NCBI RefSeq assembly: GCF_051200825.1
Contig: NZ_CP195158.1
Span: 620,001-684,000 of the forward strand
DNA length: 64,000 bases
Direction of reading: 5' to 3'
Source of the DNA: Formosa sp030427735
GTDB lineage: Bacteria > Bacteroidota > Bacteroidia > Flavobacteriales > Flavobacteriaceae
The notes beneath the pieces are model-generated. The model did no database searches and was not told the DNA's origin. It saw nothing but the letters and a program-made list of their open reading frames with translations. The position numbers were made by a program, and so were the translations under genes. This document shows positions 36,684 through 45,709 of the stretch, one piece after another. The first letter of the stretch is position 1, and every line of letters starts with the position of its first letter.

Positions 36684-37733
36684 ATGACTTCATTTTTAAA
36701 TAAGAAAATATTGGGACACGTCTTGTTCTGGGCAGTCTTACTCATTTATTTCATGAGCGTGTCTTGGCCTTATGAAACCAATAAAATATTTTTATTTGAA
36801 TCTGTTTTTTTTAAGCTAATTCTGCAAATAATATTAGCGTATGCTATTATAAAAATAGGTATCCCATATTTATTAAATGCCAATAGAAAGCTTGTCTTTT
36901 TCTCTAGTTGTTTGGTCTTAATTTATATTTTATTTATTAGCTACTCTATTTATAAAGCATACATTTTAATACCTTCTTATCCTGATGAATTTTCATATAG
37001 GCCACCCTTTATTCTAGCAGATAGGTTTACTAACTGGCCAGCATATATAGGCAGTATTCCTGAATATCTTTTTCCGACAGTAATTTTAGTTATTTTTAAT
37101 TATTACAAAAAACAAAAAGAAACGGCTATTTTATTAGAGAAGAAAAGAACTTCAGAATTAAATGCTCTAAAAAATCAATTAAACCCGCATTTTTTATTTA
37201 ATACATTAAACAATTTATATGTGCTTGCATTAAAAAAATCTGATAAGACACCTGAAGTAATTGCTAAACTTTCTGAAATATTAGATTATATATTATACCA
37301 ATGTAAGGACAAGTATGTCCTATTAAAAAATGAAGTGGCACTTTTGCACAATTACGTAGATCTAGAGGAAGTGCGCTATGGAAATCGTGTGAAAGTTAGT
37401 TTTAATAAGGATATAACGAATGATGCTAAAATAGCGCCATTGCTTTTGCTTACTTTTTTAGAGAATGCCTTTAAACATGGTGTTAGCCAAGAGATAAATT
37501 CAGCACGTATTGATATTTATATTCAAGGAGATGTTCAAAATATCGAATTTAGAATAGTAAATACAAAGCCAGCTATTTCCGAAAAAAATCATAATGATAA
37601 TCGAGAAGCTATAGGCTTTAAGAACATAAAAAAACAATTAGAATTATTATATCCCGATAGTTATATATTAGACGTTAATAATGAACGAGACCTATATTCC
37701 GTAAACTTAAAAATCACTTCCAATGCTTTATAA
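36684..37733 (+). CDS. LytS-type sensor histidine kinase
   Basis: A 349-aa membrane kinase. Four hydrophobic segments lie within 8-155. The His-kinase box is LKNQLNPHFLFNTLNNLYVL (about 168-187). The ATPase part has LLLLTFLENAFKHGV and AIGFKNIKKQLELLY. It overlaps the following LytTR regulator by 11 bp. It is a paralogue of the pair at 7.4-9.2 kb with the same gene design. Confidence 0.92.
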   Translation: MTSFLNKKILGHVLFWAVLLIYFMSVSWPYETNKIFLFESVFFKLILQIILAYAIIKIGIPYLLNANRKLVFFSSCLVLIYILFISYSIYKAYILIPSYPDEFSYRPPFILADRFTNWPAYIGSIPEYLFPTVILVIFNYYKKQKETAILLEKKRTSELNALKNQLNPHFLFNTLNNLYVLALKKSDKTPEVIAKLSEILDYILYQCKDKYVLLKNEVALLHNYVDLEEVRYGNRVKVSFNKDITNDAKIAPLLLLTFLENAFKHGVSQEINSARIDIYIQGDVQNIEFRIVNTKPAISEKNHNDNREAIGFKNIKKQLELLYPDSYILDVNNERDLYSVNLKITSNAL

Positions 37734-38427
37734 ATGTCTTATAGTTGATGATGAAAATTTGGCAAGAGAGCTAATCGAAACTCATTTGTCTCAGCTCGAT
37801 ATTTTTAAAATAGTTGCATCATGTTCTTCGGCACTAGAGGCGCACAAGATATTACAAGTCGAAACTATAGATTTAATGTTTTTGGATATAGAAATGCCAG
37901 TATTAAAAGGAACTGATTTTTTTGAAAATTTAAAACATAAACCAAAAGTCATTTTTACCACAGCTTATCGTGATTATGCGCTTGAGGGTTTTGAATTAAA
38001 TGCTGTAGATTACCTTTTAAAACCAATCACATTCCAACGCTTTTTTAAAGCGATTGAAAAGTTTATAGATACAGGCAAGTCATCTATTGAAGCTACAGAA
38101 AGTTCAAAACTTAAAGATTCATATATTTTTGTTCAAAGTAACAAGAAGAGTATTAAAGTCTTTTATGATGATATAACTTATATAGAAAGTATCAAAGATT
38201 ACATTAAAATTCACTTAAAAGATTCTTCTTTAATTATAAAACAGGGGCTAACTGTCTTTCATGAGAAATTAGATGCTCGTTTTTTAAGAGTGCATCGATC
38301 CTATGTAGTCAATTCAACAAAAATTTCAGCATTTACAAAGCAAGATATTGAAATTGGTAAGGTAGAGATCCCAATTGGTGATTTTTATAAGGCTAATGCG
38401 ATGAAGCAACTCAAAAAATATGAATAA
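37723..38427 (+). CDS. LytTR-family response regulator
   Basis: A 234-aa regulator with a receiver domain (Asp55 in DLMFLDIEMPV, Lys in DYLLKPITFQRF) and a C-terminal LytTR DNA-binding domain (DDITYIESIKDYIKIHLK, FLRVHRSYVVNS, IPIGDFYKANAM). Partner of the overlapping kinase. The gene just downstream is a broken secreted-protein remnant, which may have been its original target. Confidence 0.93.
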   Translation: MLYKCLIVDDENLARELIETHLSQLDIFKIVASCSSALEAHKILQVETIDLMFLDIEMPVLKGTDFFENLKHKPKVIFTTAYRDYALEGFELNAVDYLLKPITFQRFFKAIEKFIDTGKSSIEATESSKLKDSYIFVQSNKKSIKVFYDDITYIESIKDYIKIHLKDSSLIIKQGLTVFHEKLDARFLRVHRSYVVNSTKISAFTKQDIEIGKVEIPIGDFYKANAMKQLKKYE

Positions 38428-38443
38428 TATACATCAATCAAAT

Positions 38444-38636
38444 ATGAAATATTTATAAATAGTACTGTTTGTTATAACGTCAACAATTTACGCTCAAAAC
38501 ATTTATACAACCCAATTTTTAGACATTAAAGATATAATCATGTTTCCCCTTATGTAGATTTAGAAGGCACTTATCCTATTGATAAAGAAACAGCTCAAAC
38601 TACCTCGCACTACCTTTTTAAGAATGATGGATAGGA
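38444..38636 (+). pseudogene. remnant of a small secreted protein gene
   Basis: The 5' part reads MKYL-stop-IVLFVITSTIYAQNIYTTQFLDIKD, a signal peptide with a nonsense codon. After a frameshift near 38530 a second frame continues HVSPYVDLEGTYPIDKETAQ and ends in the MITE-like repeat that begins at 38628. It is thus broken three ways. Family not recognised. Confidence 0.65.
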
Positions 38637-38776
38637 TCGGAACCTGAACTATGAACAGCGGAATAACAATCCAATCTGCCACTAGATATTAAGTGTTATT
38701 AAACAGGGGTTTACCTCAAATTTAGGTATGCTTAGTTTAACCCGTTGAGGGTGGCTCAGTTTGTCCGCCGTATCCA
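38628..38776. mobile_element. MITE-like element, copy B (149 bp)
   Basis: Same length and ends as the copy at 35283-35431 (TGGATAGGATCGG ... CCGCCGTATCCA), with scattered substitutions. It interrupts the end of the secreted-protein remnant. Its right end GTGGCTCAGTTTGTCCGCCG is even closer to the IS21 right end than copy A. Confidence 0.75.
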
Positions 38777-38811
38777 GTTAAAAGACAATATAAGATACAG
38801 AAATTTTAGAC

Positions 38812-40278
38812 CTACAACTCTTGAGTCATCTTCACAATTTCTTTAAACTCTGATTTAAAGTTGTGCTCATCACTTAGATTCAGGTTGTCAATCCAGTTAA
38901 GTACGTTTAAATAGCTGCTATCTCCTTTGTATTCAGAATCCGTGATAAGCATTGAAAAAGATGCAACTCCTGCTGTAAACTTCATAAAGTCGCTAGCTTC
39001 ACTAAAGGAGTTTCCCTTGTCGTAGATCTCTAAATCGAGAGGAATACTGCTATCGGAATCAGGAAGCTTATATCTAAAGTTTATTGTAAACGTAGGGGCA
39101 ATTTTGTAATTGGGATTCTCTTTTGGGACTATCTCATATAAAGCCGTGATATTTTGGTTTGAGCCTATTTCTCCTGCATCCTCAGTGTCATCTTCGAAGT
39201 CTTCTTGGTTTAATAATCTATTTTCATATCCAATCAAACGATATGCTTCAACATTTGCACTATTAAATTCTACTTGAACTTTAACATCTTTGGCTACAGT
39301 ATAGAATTTGCTGTAATCATAAATAAATACTTTTCTCAATTGTTCAAGGTTATCAATGTACTCATATGTGCCATTACCATTGTTGGCAATTTGCTCTAAA
39401 GCAGCATCGTTTAAATTCCCTCGTCCAACACCAAGTACGGTTAAAAAGATGCCAAAATCTCTTTTCTCTTCGATTAGTGTAATTAGCTCTTCTTGACTAG
39501 ATGGGCCTACATTGAAATCTCCATCAGTTCCAATGACAATTCTGTTATTACCTCCTTCAACGAAATTTTGTTGGGCTATTTCGTAGGCAGTAATAATACC
39601 TTCGGCTCCAGCTGTACTTCCACCAGAGCCCAAAGCATCTATAGCTTTTTTTATTTCAGTTTTATTGTCACCCGATGTTGACTCCAAAACAACTCCCGCT
39701 GACCCAGCATAAGTTACTATGGCAACTTTGTCGGCAGATGTCAATTCATCCACAAAATATTTAAAACCATTTTTTAATAGCTCCAGTCTGTCTTCACCAC
39801 CCATGGATCCTGATACATCAATGAGAAATACAAAATTTGAAGGGGGTAGCTCGTTTTGTGGAATTGGTTTTCCTTTCATACCAATCCTAATCAGTTTATT
39901 TGAAGTATTCCAAGGGCATTGACTTACTTCTCCGTTTAAAGAGATAGGGTGGGTAGGGTCGGTGTACTCATAGTCAAGGTTGAAATAATTAATCAGCTCT
40001 TCTGTTCTTACCGCTCCGCTTGGTGGAAGTTGATTGTCTTGTTGAATGAATCTGCGGACATTTGCATAGGAAGCGCCATCGGCATCAACTGAAAACGTGG
40101 AAATAGGCTGTTCCAATACTTGGACAAAGGGATTTTCTCCCACTTCATTGTAAGTGTCACCTGGTAATGTTACTTCTGAATCTCCATAAACTTCATATGA
40201 TCCCAAATCACCATCCATTTCACAACTGGAAACCATTCCAATTGTTAACAATCCTAAAATTAAACGCGTTACTTTCAT
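38812..40278 (-). CDS. von Willebrand factor A lipoprotein (YfbK-like)
   Basis: A 488-aa lipoprotein with a type II signal (LILGLLTIGMVSSCEMDG). It has the conserved N-terminal segment (PISTFSVDADGASYANVRRF), a VWA domain with MIDAS motif DVSGSMGG and later IGTDGDFNVG, and a C-terminal region (FIYDYSKFYTVAKDVKVQV, LMKFTAGVASFSMLI-like) typical of YfbK/DUF3520 proteins. Metal-dependent protein binding at the cell envelope is likely. I chose ATG 40278; an upstream ATG (40344) would bury the signal peptide. Confidence 0.88.
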   Translation of the reverse strand: MKVTRLILGLLTIGMVSSCEMDGDLGSYEVYGDSEVTLPGDTYNEVGENPFVQVLEQPISTFSVDADGASYANVRRFIQQDNQLPPSGAVRTEELINYFNLDYEYTDPTHPISLNGEVSQCPWNTSNKLIRIGMKGKPIPQNELPPSNFVFLIDVSGSMGGEDRLELLKNGFKYFVDELTSADKVAIVTYAGSAGVVLESTSGDNKTEIKKAIDALGSGGSTAGAEGIITAYEIAQQNFVEGGNNRIVIGTDGDFNVGPSSQEELITLIEEKRDFGIFLTVLGVGRGNLNDAALEQIANNGNGTYEYIDNLEQLRKVFIYDYSKFYTVAKDVKVQVEFNSANVEAYRLIGYENRLLNQEDFEDDTEDAGEIGSNQNITALYEIVPKENPNYKIAPTFTINFRYKLPDSDSSIPLDLEIYDKGNSFSEASDFMKFTAGVASFSMLITDSEYKGDSSYLNVLNWIDNLNLSDEHNFKSEFKEIVKMTQEL

Positions 40279-40495
40279 TTTTGATTTTTTTAACCCAACT
40301 AGGTTTTTATTACGCTTCATTGGGGGTTGGTTAATTAATAGCACATGAGAATTAGATAAATGCTCGTTTCGTGTTTCGAAAGGTTCAGAAGAGCCCCATA
40401 AGCAAAAATCTAAGTCTCTTTAAACTTACTTTGTTGTAAGCTTTTTCTACTAGATGAGAAAATTATCTAATGGTTGCGTTGAAATGGGAGTTAAT

Positions 40496-40630
40496 TTATT
40501 CTGCCTTGAATTTGCCAAAGACTTTGTTGGTAATTACAGAGTTATTTAGTTCGAATAATCGTTTGTTTAATTTGTTAAACGTAAATTCTTCTCCGTCAAC
40601 GTTTATTATCGTTATAACTCCGTTTTCCAT
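40496..40630 (-). pseudogene. possible C-terminal fragment of an unknown gene
   Basis: The minus strand has a 44-codon frame, MENGVITIINVDGEEFTFNK and onward to KFGKFKAE-like end, which stays open about 20 codons upstream without an obvious start. It looks like the tail of a longer protein. Product not recognised. The surrounding 40279-40495 holds nothing else I can support. Confidence 0.35.
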
Positions 40631-40753
40631 TAATTTTATGCTCAAGTCAAATGGTTGTTTAGCATTTTTAATTATGAAATTTAATTAAATTATTTTTACA
40701 GTGATTTACTCTTCGGATTGATTAATATTTCCTTTGAATTTATGGAATGGTTG

Positions 40754-40916
40754 CAAAAGTAGCTTCGGTATCTCTAGGGTTTTATACCCAAGCATTATCT
40801 TTTAGTTGCCACATTAATAATGAAATTTTGATGTTTTTAGTGTGTAATTTTGGATCCATTTCATCACGAGTAAATCCGCCTGCTCTAATTAATTCGAAAT
40901 CCAATAGGTGTAAATA
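40754..40916 (-). pseudogene. degenerate fragment of the alpha/beta-hydrolase gene at 46406-47428
   Basis: This stretch aligns with about 46535-46700, inside the alpha/beta-hydrolase gene. Long matching runs include GGATCCATTTCATCACGAGT and GCCACATTAATAATG, with roughly 80-85% identity overall and several frame-neutral and disabling changes. It is a broken copy of about 160 bp. Between 40917 and 41150 I see only a short coding-like tail (LLEKQYEQCLNSLRRER, minus strand, stop near 41040). Confidence 0.75.
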
Positions 40917-41150
40917 CACGAATGCAGTAATTTTTTTTCTTCAAAAACGAATAACATTTATTTACAATAATTAACCTTAGCAAATGACCTAATTAAGATA
41001 AAAAAGATTGATTTTGTATGTCTTTAAAGAATGTTTACCGTTCCCGTCTCAGTGAATTCAGACATTGCTCATATTGTTTTTCTAGTAGGTTTAATTGATA
41101 AGCTAGAAAGTGGAACCATTATAATAATTATAGAAATCTATTTAGACCAA

Positions 41151-42185
41151 CTACATCAATACTCCTTTTTTAGCCTCAATACTTGGAGGCAAATCTTTTT
41201 CACCTAATATTTCACGTAGATCAATTTCAATTATCCTACATAAGGATAACATTGGAATATCATTGGTCAGTCCTGAAAATGGATTTTCAGAATAATCCCC
41301 AACTAATTCCATGGCTACATAAATCCATCCAATTAATGCCACAACAGGAATTGAGAACCAAAACCCCAATTGTCCAATGTTCATCATTTCAGGTATCATA
41401 CTAAATGGTAAAAACGCAATAAAAATCCCCACAAAATAACGGCTCATATTAGCATATTGTCTTGGCAACGGAAACTTTTTAATGCGTTCATTTTTACCTT
41501 GTAGTTCATAAAACGTTCTCAGTACATTTTCCATAGACATATGCCTAAAATCATCTATGATGTTTTCTTTTCTTAACTGTGTCAAATCCCTTGACTGCTC
41601 ATTGATTATTTGTGTCGCTGTATTAGCTGCATTCACTAAGCGTTGGTGTTCTTCTGGCAATAAAAAGGTGTCGAGACTACTTCTTGTTTCTTCATCATCT
41701 ATTAAACCTACTCCAAATTTTTCTTGAGATTTTTGTGCCGATTTACCTATATGTCCTGATTGGGCACTATGCTCCCATGATGTAGGAACTAATAATTGAC
41801 TACGATGTGCGTATAGCCAAGCTATGTGTCGGTAAATGAGTTTCTTCTTTATCTTTTTTATTTCTTCCTTTGGAATAGCTTTATCTGTAAATTGACTTGT
41901 AACAAAGCCATCTACCATCATACCCCAAGTGCGACTATCGTTAACAATACCACCCCATATTTTACGTGCTTCCCATAATCTGTCATAGGATTGATTATTT
42001 TTAAAACCCACATAAAATGCTACAGCTGTACCAATAACAGATACAGGAATCCAAGGTATTTTGAAAGTTATTATACTAAAATGATATAACACCGCTATGC
42101 TACCCATTAAAGGAATTAGCCATAGAAAGTGATGGCCTGTTGTTTTCATCAAGCGTGAAAAGCTTATGTTCTTTGTAACAATCAT
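41151..42185 (-). CDS. bestrophin-family membrane channel
   Basis: A 344-aa bestrophin/UPF0187 protein, a pentameric ion channel in the inner membrane. Recognisable parts are helices in HHFLWLIPLMGSIAVLYHF and IPVSVIGTAVAFYVGFKNN, then QSYDRLWEARKIWGGIVNDS, and a late helix pair near 245-295. Last gene of a leftward run; 10 bp separate it from the preceding gene. Confidence 0.9.
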   Translation of the reverse strand: MIVTKNISFSRLMKTTGHHFLWLIPLMGSIAVLYHFSIITFKIPWIPVSVIGTAVAFYVGFKNNQSYDRLWEARKIWGGIVNDSRTWGMMVDGFVTSQFTDKAIPKEEIKKIKKKLIYRHIAWLYAHRSQLLVPTSWEHSAQSGHIGKSAQKSQEKFGVGLIDDEETRSSLDTFLLPEEHQRLVNAANTATQIINEQSRDLTQLRKENIIDDFRHMSMENVLRTFYELQGKNERIKKFPLPRQYANMSRYFVGIFIAFLPFSMIPEMMNIGQLGFWFSIPVVALIGWIYVAMELVGDYSENPFSGLTNDIPMLSLCRIIEIDLREILGEKDLPPSIEAKKGVLM

Positions 42186-42195
42186 ATTCTAAAAT

Positions 42196-42861
42196 TTATT
42201 TATTAGCCAATAAATTGATGTCTTTATTTGATAGATATTTTGAATCAACATTAAAGAAGAGTGAATTTATCATAGCCAAACCAATATTGGTTGATGTTGT
42301 TACGTTACTTAACTTTTTAAGAAAAGGAAACAAAGGACTCATAAGGGTATATGTAGTATTTAACCATCCTGTTCTTGATTTTGTTCCTTTTTCTGGAATA
42401 ATAATTCCTGGTCTGAACATAAAGGCTTTTTTGAATCCTTTTTGTAAAATATAATTCTCCGTTTTTCCTTTAATTCTTGCCCACATCACTTTTCCTTGTT
42501 CTGAAGTATCTGTACCAGCTCCTGAAATATAGTTGAAAACCATATTGGGGTTCATGCTATAAATTACATCGGCAAATGTTTTAGTCGTTGTATAAGTAAT
42601 GCTGGTGTATGTTTCTTCATCCATGCCTAAAGCTGATACTCCCATGCAAAAGAAGCAAGCATCGTAATCCTTTAACTGTTCACCAATAGACTGAATATTA
42701 GAAAAATCCTTTAAAATGATTTCTTCCAATTTGGGATGGTTTAACCCTAATGGGGTTCTATTGATGATAAGTACTTTATCAATTTTTAGGTGCTCTAAAC
42801 ATTCTTGTAACACGGCTTTACCGAGCATACCTGTAGCTCCTGTTATTATTACTTTATTCAT
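42196..42861 (-). CDS. NAD(P)-binding Rossmann protein (HTATIP2/epimerase-like)
   Basis: A 221-aa short-chain-dehydrogenase-like protein. The dinucleotide loop is ITGATGMLGKAVL at the N-terminus. The pattern CFFCMGVSALGMDEETY, then FNYISGAGTD and KGFKKAFMFRPGIIIP, resembles the CC3/HTATIP2-like atypical SDRs. Substrate unknown. Six bases separate it from the gene before it. Confidence 0.82.
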   Translation of the reverse strand: MNKVIITGATGMLGKAVLQECLEHLKIDKVLIINRTPLGLNHPKLEEIILKDFSNIQSIGEQLKDYDACFFCMGVSALGMDEETYTSITYTTTKTFADVIYSMNPNMVFNYISGAGTDTSEQGKVMWARIKGKTENYILQKGFKKAFMFRPGIIIPEKGTKSRTGWLNTTYTLMSPLFPFLKKLSNVTTSTNIGLAMINSLFFNVDSKYLSNKDINLLANK

Positions 42862-42867
42862 TATCGA

Positions 42868-43428
42868 TTATATTATTTCATCCTTTATTTGTTTACGTGG
42901 CAATAAAAAATAAGCCGTTGGAACTAAAACGAATATAGCAGATGATATATAAATACTCACGTAGCTTAAAGGCACAGCCAACATAAATAATATAGTGGCT
43001 ACAATATTCATTTTACGAGTATCTGCGGTATGTTTATTTCCAGATAATTTGATTGCTCTTTCATCTAACAAAAAGTAAAATAAGGTTGCTGAACCAAACA
43101 CTAAAGCAAAGATGATGTGGCTTTTATTATCATAAAAAGACTCATCGATTGTTCTTGTGGCCAAAGGAATTAATGAAGTTGAAAATAACAGCAAAAAGTT
43201 AAACCATAATGTGGTATGATCAACCATTTTTACATATTTAAAAATATTGTGATGGTTTATCCAAAGAATGGCTATAAAAGCATAGCTTACAATATAGATA
43301 CCAATTTGAACCATAAATTCATTAATACCTTCTTCATTTAGACTTGGCAGTTCAATCTCTAATGCCATTATTGTGATGATAATAGCCATAACCGCATCTG
43401 TAATGGCTTCAAAACGTTCTTTTTTCAT
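42868..43428 (-). CDS. TMEM175/DUF1211-family channel protein
   Basis: A 186-aa membrane protein with the first-helix signature of bacterial TMEM175-like potassium channels (KKERFEAITDAVMAIIITIM, then ALEIELP). About five to six helices follow. One repeat only, as usual in bacteria. It sits tightly inside the leftward gene run (3 and 6 bp spacers). Confidence 0.88.
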   Translation of the reverse strand: MKKERFEAITDAVMAIIITIMALEIELPSLNEEGINEFMVQIGIYIVSYAFIAILWINHHNIFKYVKMVDHTTLWFNFLLLFSTSLIPLATRTIDESFYDNKSHIIFALVFGSATLFYFLLDERAIKLSGNKHTADTRKMNIVATILFMLAVPLSYVSIYISSAIFVLVPTAYFLLPRKQIKDEII

Positions 43429-43431
43429 TGC

Positions 43432-44145
43432 TTAATTGTTAACTAGTTTCTCTTTCTTTTTAAATACGCCAAAGTTTTCTAAAGGCACAGTTAAGATAAC
43501 ATAAAATTGATGCCTTGGCAATAATCCTGTATCGTTCTGTAATACATACCAGAATTGTGGGGACAACCACTTAAAAGCTTTTACAGTTGTTCCTAATATC
43601 ACACGGTTTCTTGTAAATTTTCCACTTTCTAAACTCCAAAACATAGCATCGTGCACAAAAATATCGGCAGGTTTTTTAAATAGCTTGGTGTGGTAGATAA
43701 GCCCTATTCTATTCCTGTAAAACGAAACAGCATCAGCATTTTTTCGTTCTAATCTAAAATACATATTCCTATCGGTTAATGTAAATCGTTCACTTAATTT
43801 GAAGTTGAAAATAAGGCTGGGTAAAAAATGATGTTGTAAATTGGTAAACACTTCATTTCCATCAGTTTTTGTCACCATATAACCAGGCATAAACTGAATG
43901 TTTTTATGTAATTTAAAAAAGGGCAATGCTACCAAAGCTTGAAAATTATCAGATGGACTATACCCATAGTAAAATACAAATTTATTGTTACCAGGAATGT
44001 CCATAGATGCTCCAGTAAACAAGAATGTTCCTTTTTCATCTACCGCAATCTGTGCTTCCATAAACTGATCGCCCATAATAAGAAATAAGGCAAACCCTAA
44101 AATTTGCCTTTTTAAAAGGTTTCTATGCGAATTTAAAATCCACAT
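43432..44145 (-). CDS. putative outer-membrane beta-barrel (DUF2490-like)
   Basis: A 237-aa protein with an N-terminal export signal (RQILGFALFLIMGDQFMEAQ). Alternating-residue strands follow (FVFYYGYSPSDNFQALVAL, NMYFRLERKN, FYRNRIGLIYHTKL, FWYVLQND), suggesting a small beta-barrel similar to DUF2490 proteins. Assignment is tentative. It starts 4 bp after the MBL-fold gene. Confidence 0.65.
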   Translation of the reverse strand: MWILNSHRNLLKRQILGFALFLIMGDQFMEAQIAVDEKGTFLFTGASMDIPGNNKFVFYYGYSPSDNFQALVALPFFKLHKNIQFMPGYMVTKTDGNEVFTNLQHHFLPSLIFNFKLSERFTLTDRNMYFRLERKNADAVSFYRNRIGLIYHTKLFKKPADIFVHDAMFWSLESGKFTRNRVILGTTVKAFKWLSPQFWYVLQNDTGLLPRHQFYVILTVPLENFGVFKKKEKLVNN

Positions 44146-44149
44146 AAGC

Positions 44150-45050
44150 TTATTTTGTTTTATCTACAGTTTTAAACACAAAGCCTTCTGTTTCGTTACC
44201 TTTAATATGCCCAAAAGAAGGACTACAAAAATGAGTACAGGTTACCAAAGTATCAGAACCACTTAATTCACCTAAAATCTTACGTCTTGTTGCCGATGAT
44301 TCTTTTTGATCGTAATCAATAATTGCTGCCCAATCGGTTTGTGCAACTTGGCAAGGATGGTGACACATATCTCCTGCTATGATAAAGGTTTCATCACCTG
44401 CATTGAAATGTACATTAACGTGCCCTTTACTATGCCCTGGAGAAGGTTTAAAGGAAATACCATCGCCTAAATCTGCATCCATTTCTACCAAATTTACCAA
44501 ACCTGCTTCTACAACAGGGTCTATGGATTCGTGAAACGATACATTTTCTAAAGGCCCTAAGACGTGATTCTTAAAACCATCCTTTTCCCAATACTCATAT
44601 TCTTCTCTGGCAAAGTGATATTTGGCATTTGGAAATGTTGGTTTCCATTCGCCATTTTCCTTGTAGGTGTTCCAGCCTACGTGGTCAAAATGTAAATGTG
44701 TACATATAACATCCGTTACTTTGTGGCGGTCAAATCCTGCTTTTTCAATAGCATCCAAAAAGGGTAGGTTAAGATTGGTAAAACCATCGAACCCCAATAC
44801 TTCTTTTTCATTACCAACGCAAGTATCTACAACAAATAACCTTCCGTTCATTTCCACAAAGAATGCCTGTGAATCTGCGTTCATTAAATAATCATCTGTC
44901 CTGTACGGTTTGTCTAACCATTCTATTTTTTTTCATTTCTTCGGGCGTAGCATCAGGAAGAATGATTGGCATTGCTTCGTTAATGTCGCATTCTACGATT
45001 TGAGTGATTTTAGCATTACCAATTTTAGATTTTACGATTTTTAAGTTCAT
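44150..45050 (-). pseudogene. MBL-fold metallo-hydrolase with frameshift in an A8 tract
   Basis: The main frame (from 44884) encodes a lactonase-like beta-lactamase-fold enzyme with intact ligands: THLHFDHVGW, PGHSKGH, AGDMCHHP, and a late CTHF. Its true start is the ATG at 45050 (MNLKIVKSKIGNAKITQIVE). That frame breaks at a run of eight A's on the minus strand (44926-44933), where one A too many sends it to a TGA at 44892. With seven A's it would read EEMKKIEWLDKPYRTDDYLM into the main frame. The span of 901 bp fits 300 codons plus one base. It is a phase switch, a fresh mutation or a base-calling error. Confidence 0.85.
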
Positions 45051-45059
45051 ATTTTTTAG

Positions 45060-45698
45060 TTAATTAATTAGTTTTTGTTCTACTTCACTCAAAAAGGTAT
45101 TAACATCCATTTGCTGTGTCATACGTCCTCGAATGATATATATGTGTTTTAAGAAAGTTCCTCCTTTTTGTTCAACACTATTTTTAAATTCATCTATATA
45201 CTGTGGCTCAAACTTGCTATTCATAGAATTGAACAACACCACTTTTTTATTGGTGAAATCATTATTGCTTACAAACTCAAAAATGGGTGGTGCTGGACTA
45301 TACAACCATATTGGTGAACCTATGTAAATGGTATCGTATTCTTTTAAATTTATTGTTGTTGCTGTAATTTCTGCCTCTGTATTTCTTGCATCTTTTAGTG
45401 ACTGAAACCAACCTTTAAAACCAATGTTGTAATTATTGGAAGTTATAGGTAAAACGTGTGCTTCTTCTAACTCTGCAATTTTTTTTGCCATTAGTTCTGT
45501 ATTACCTGAACGAGAAAAAAATACCACTAACGTATTAGAAGGCTTTTGAGTTTCTGTTAGTGACTGAATAATTTTTTGATTACGCTTATACTGGCTGGAA
45601 TCAATAGTTACAATCGTTATAGCAAAAGCAAGGATTGTTAATATACCAACACCTAAAATTGCCCAAATCATCTTTTTATATTTCTTCTTTAATTTCAA
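45060..45698 (-). CDS. membrane-anchored flavodoxin
   Basis: A 212-aa protein with an N-terminal membrane anchor (MIWAILGVGILTILAFAITI) and a flavodoxin domain. The FMN phosphate loop is VVFFSRSGNTELMAKKI, and the later loops IYIGSPIWLYSPAPP and LFNSMNSKFEPQY are typical of the long flavodoxin type found as stand-alone redox proteins in Bacteroidota. It starts 11 bp after the NAD-binding gene. Confidence 0.87.
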   Translation of the reverse strand: MKLKKKYKKMIWAILGVGILTILAFAITIVTIDSSQYKRNQKIIQSLTETQKPSNTLVVFFSRSGNTELMAKKIAELEEAHVLPITSNNYNIGFKGWFQSLKDARNTEAEITATTINLKEYDTIYIGSPIWLYSPAPPIFEFVSNNDFTNKKVVLFNSMNSKFEPQYIDEFKNSVEQKGGTFLKHIYIIRGRMTQQMDVNTFLSEVEQKLIN

Positions 45699-45709
45699 TT
45701 GTGATTGAA

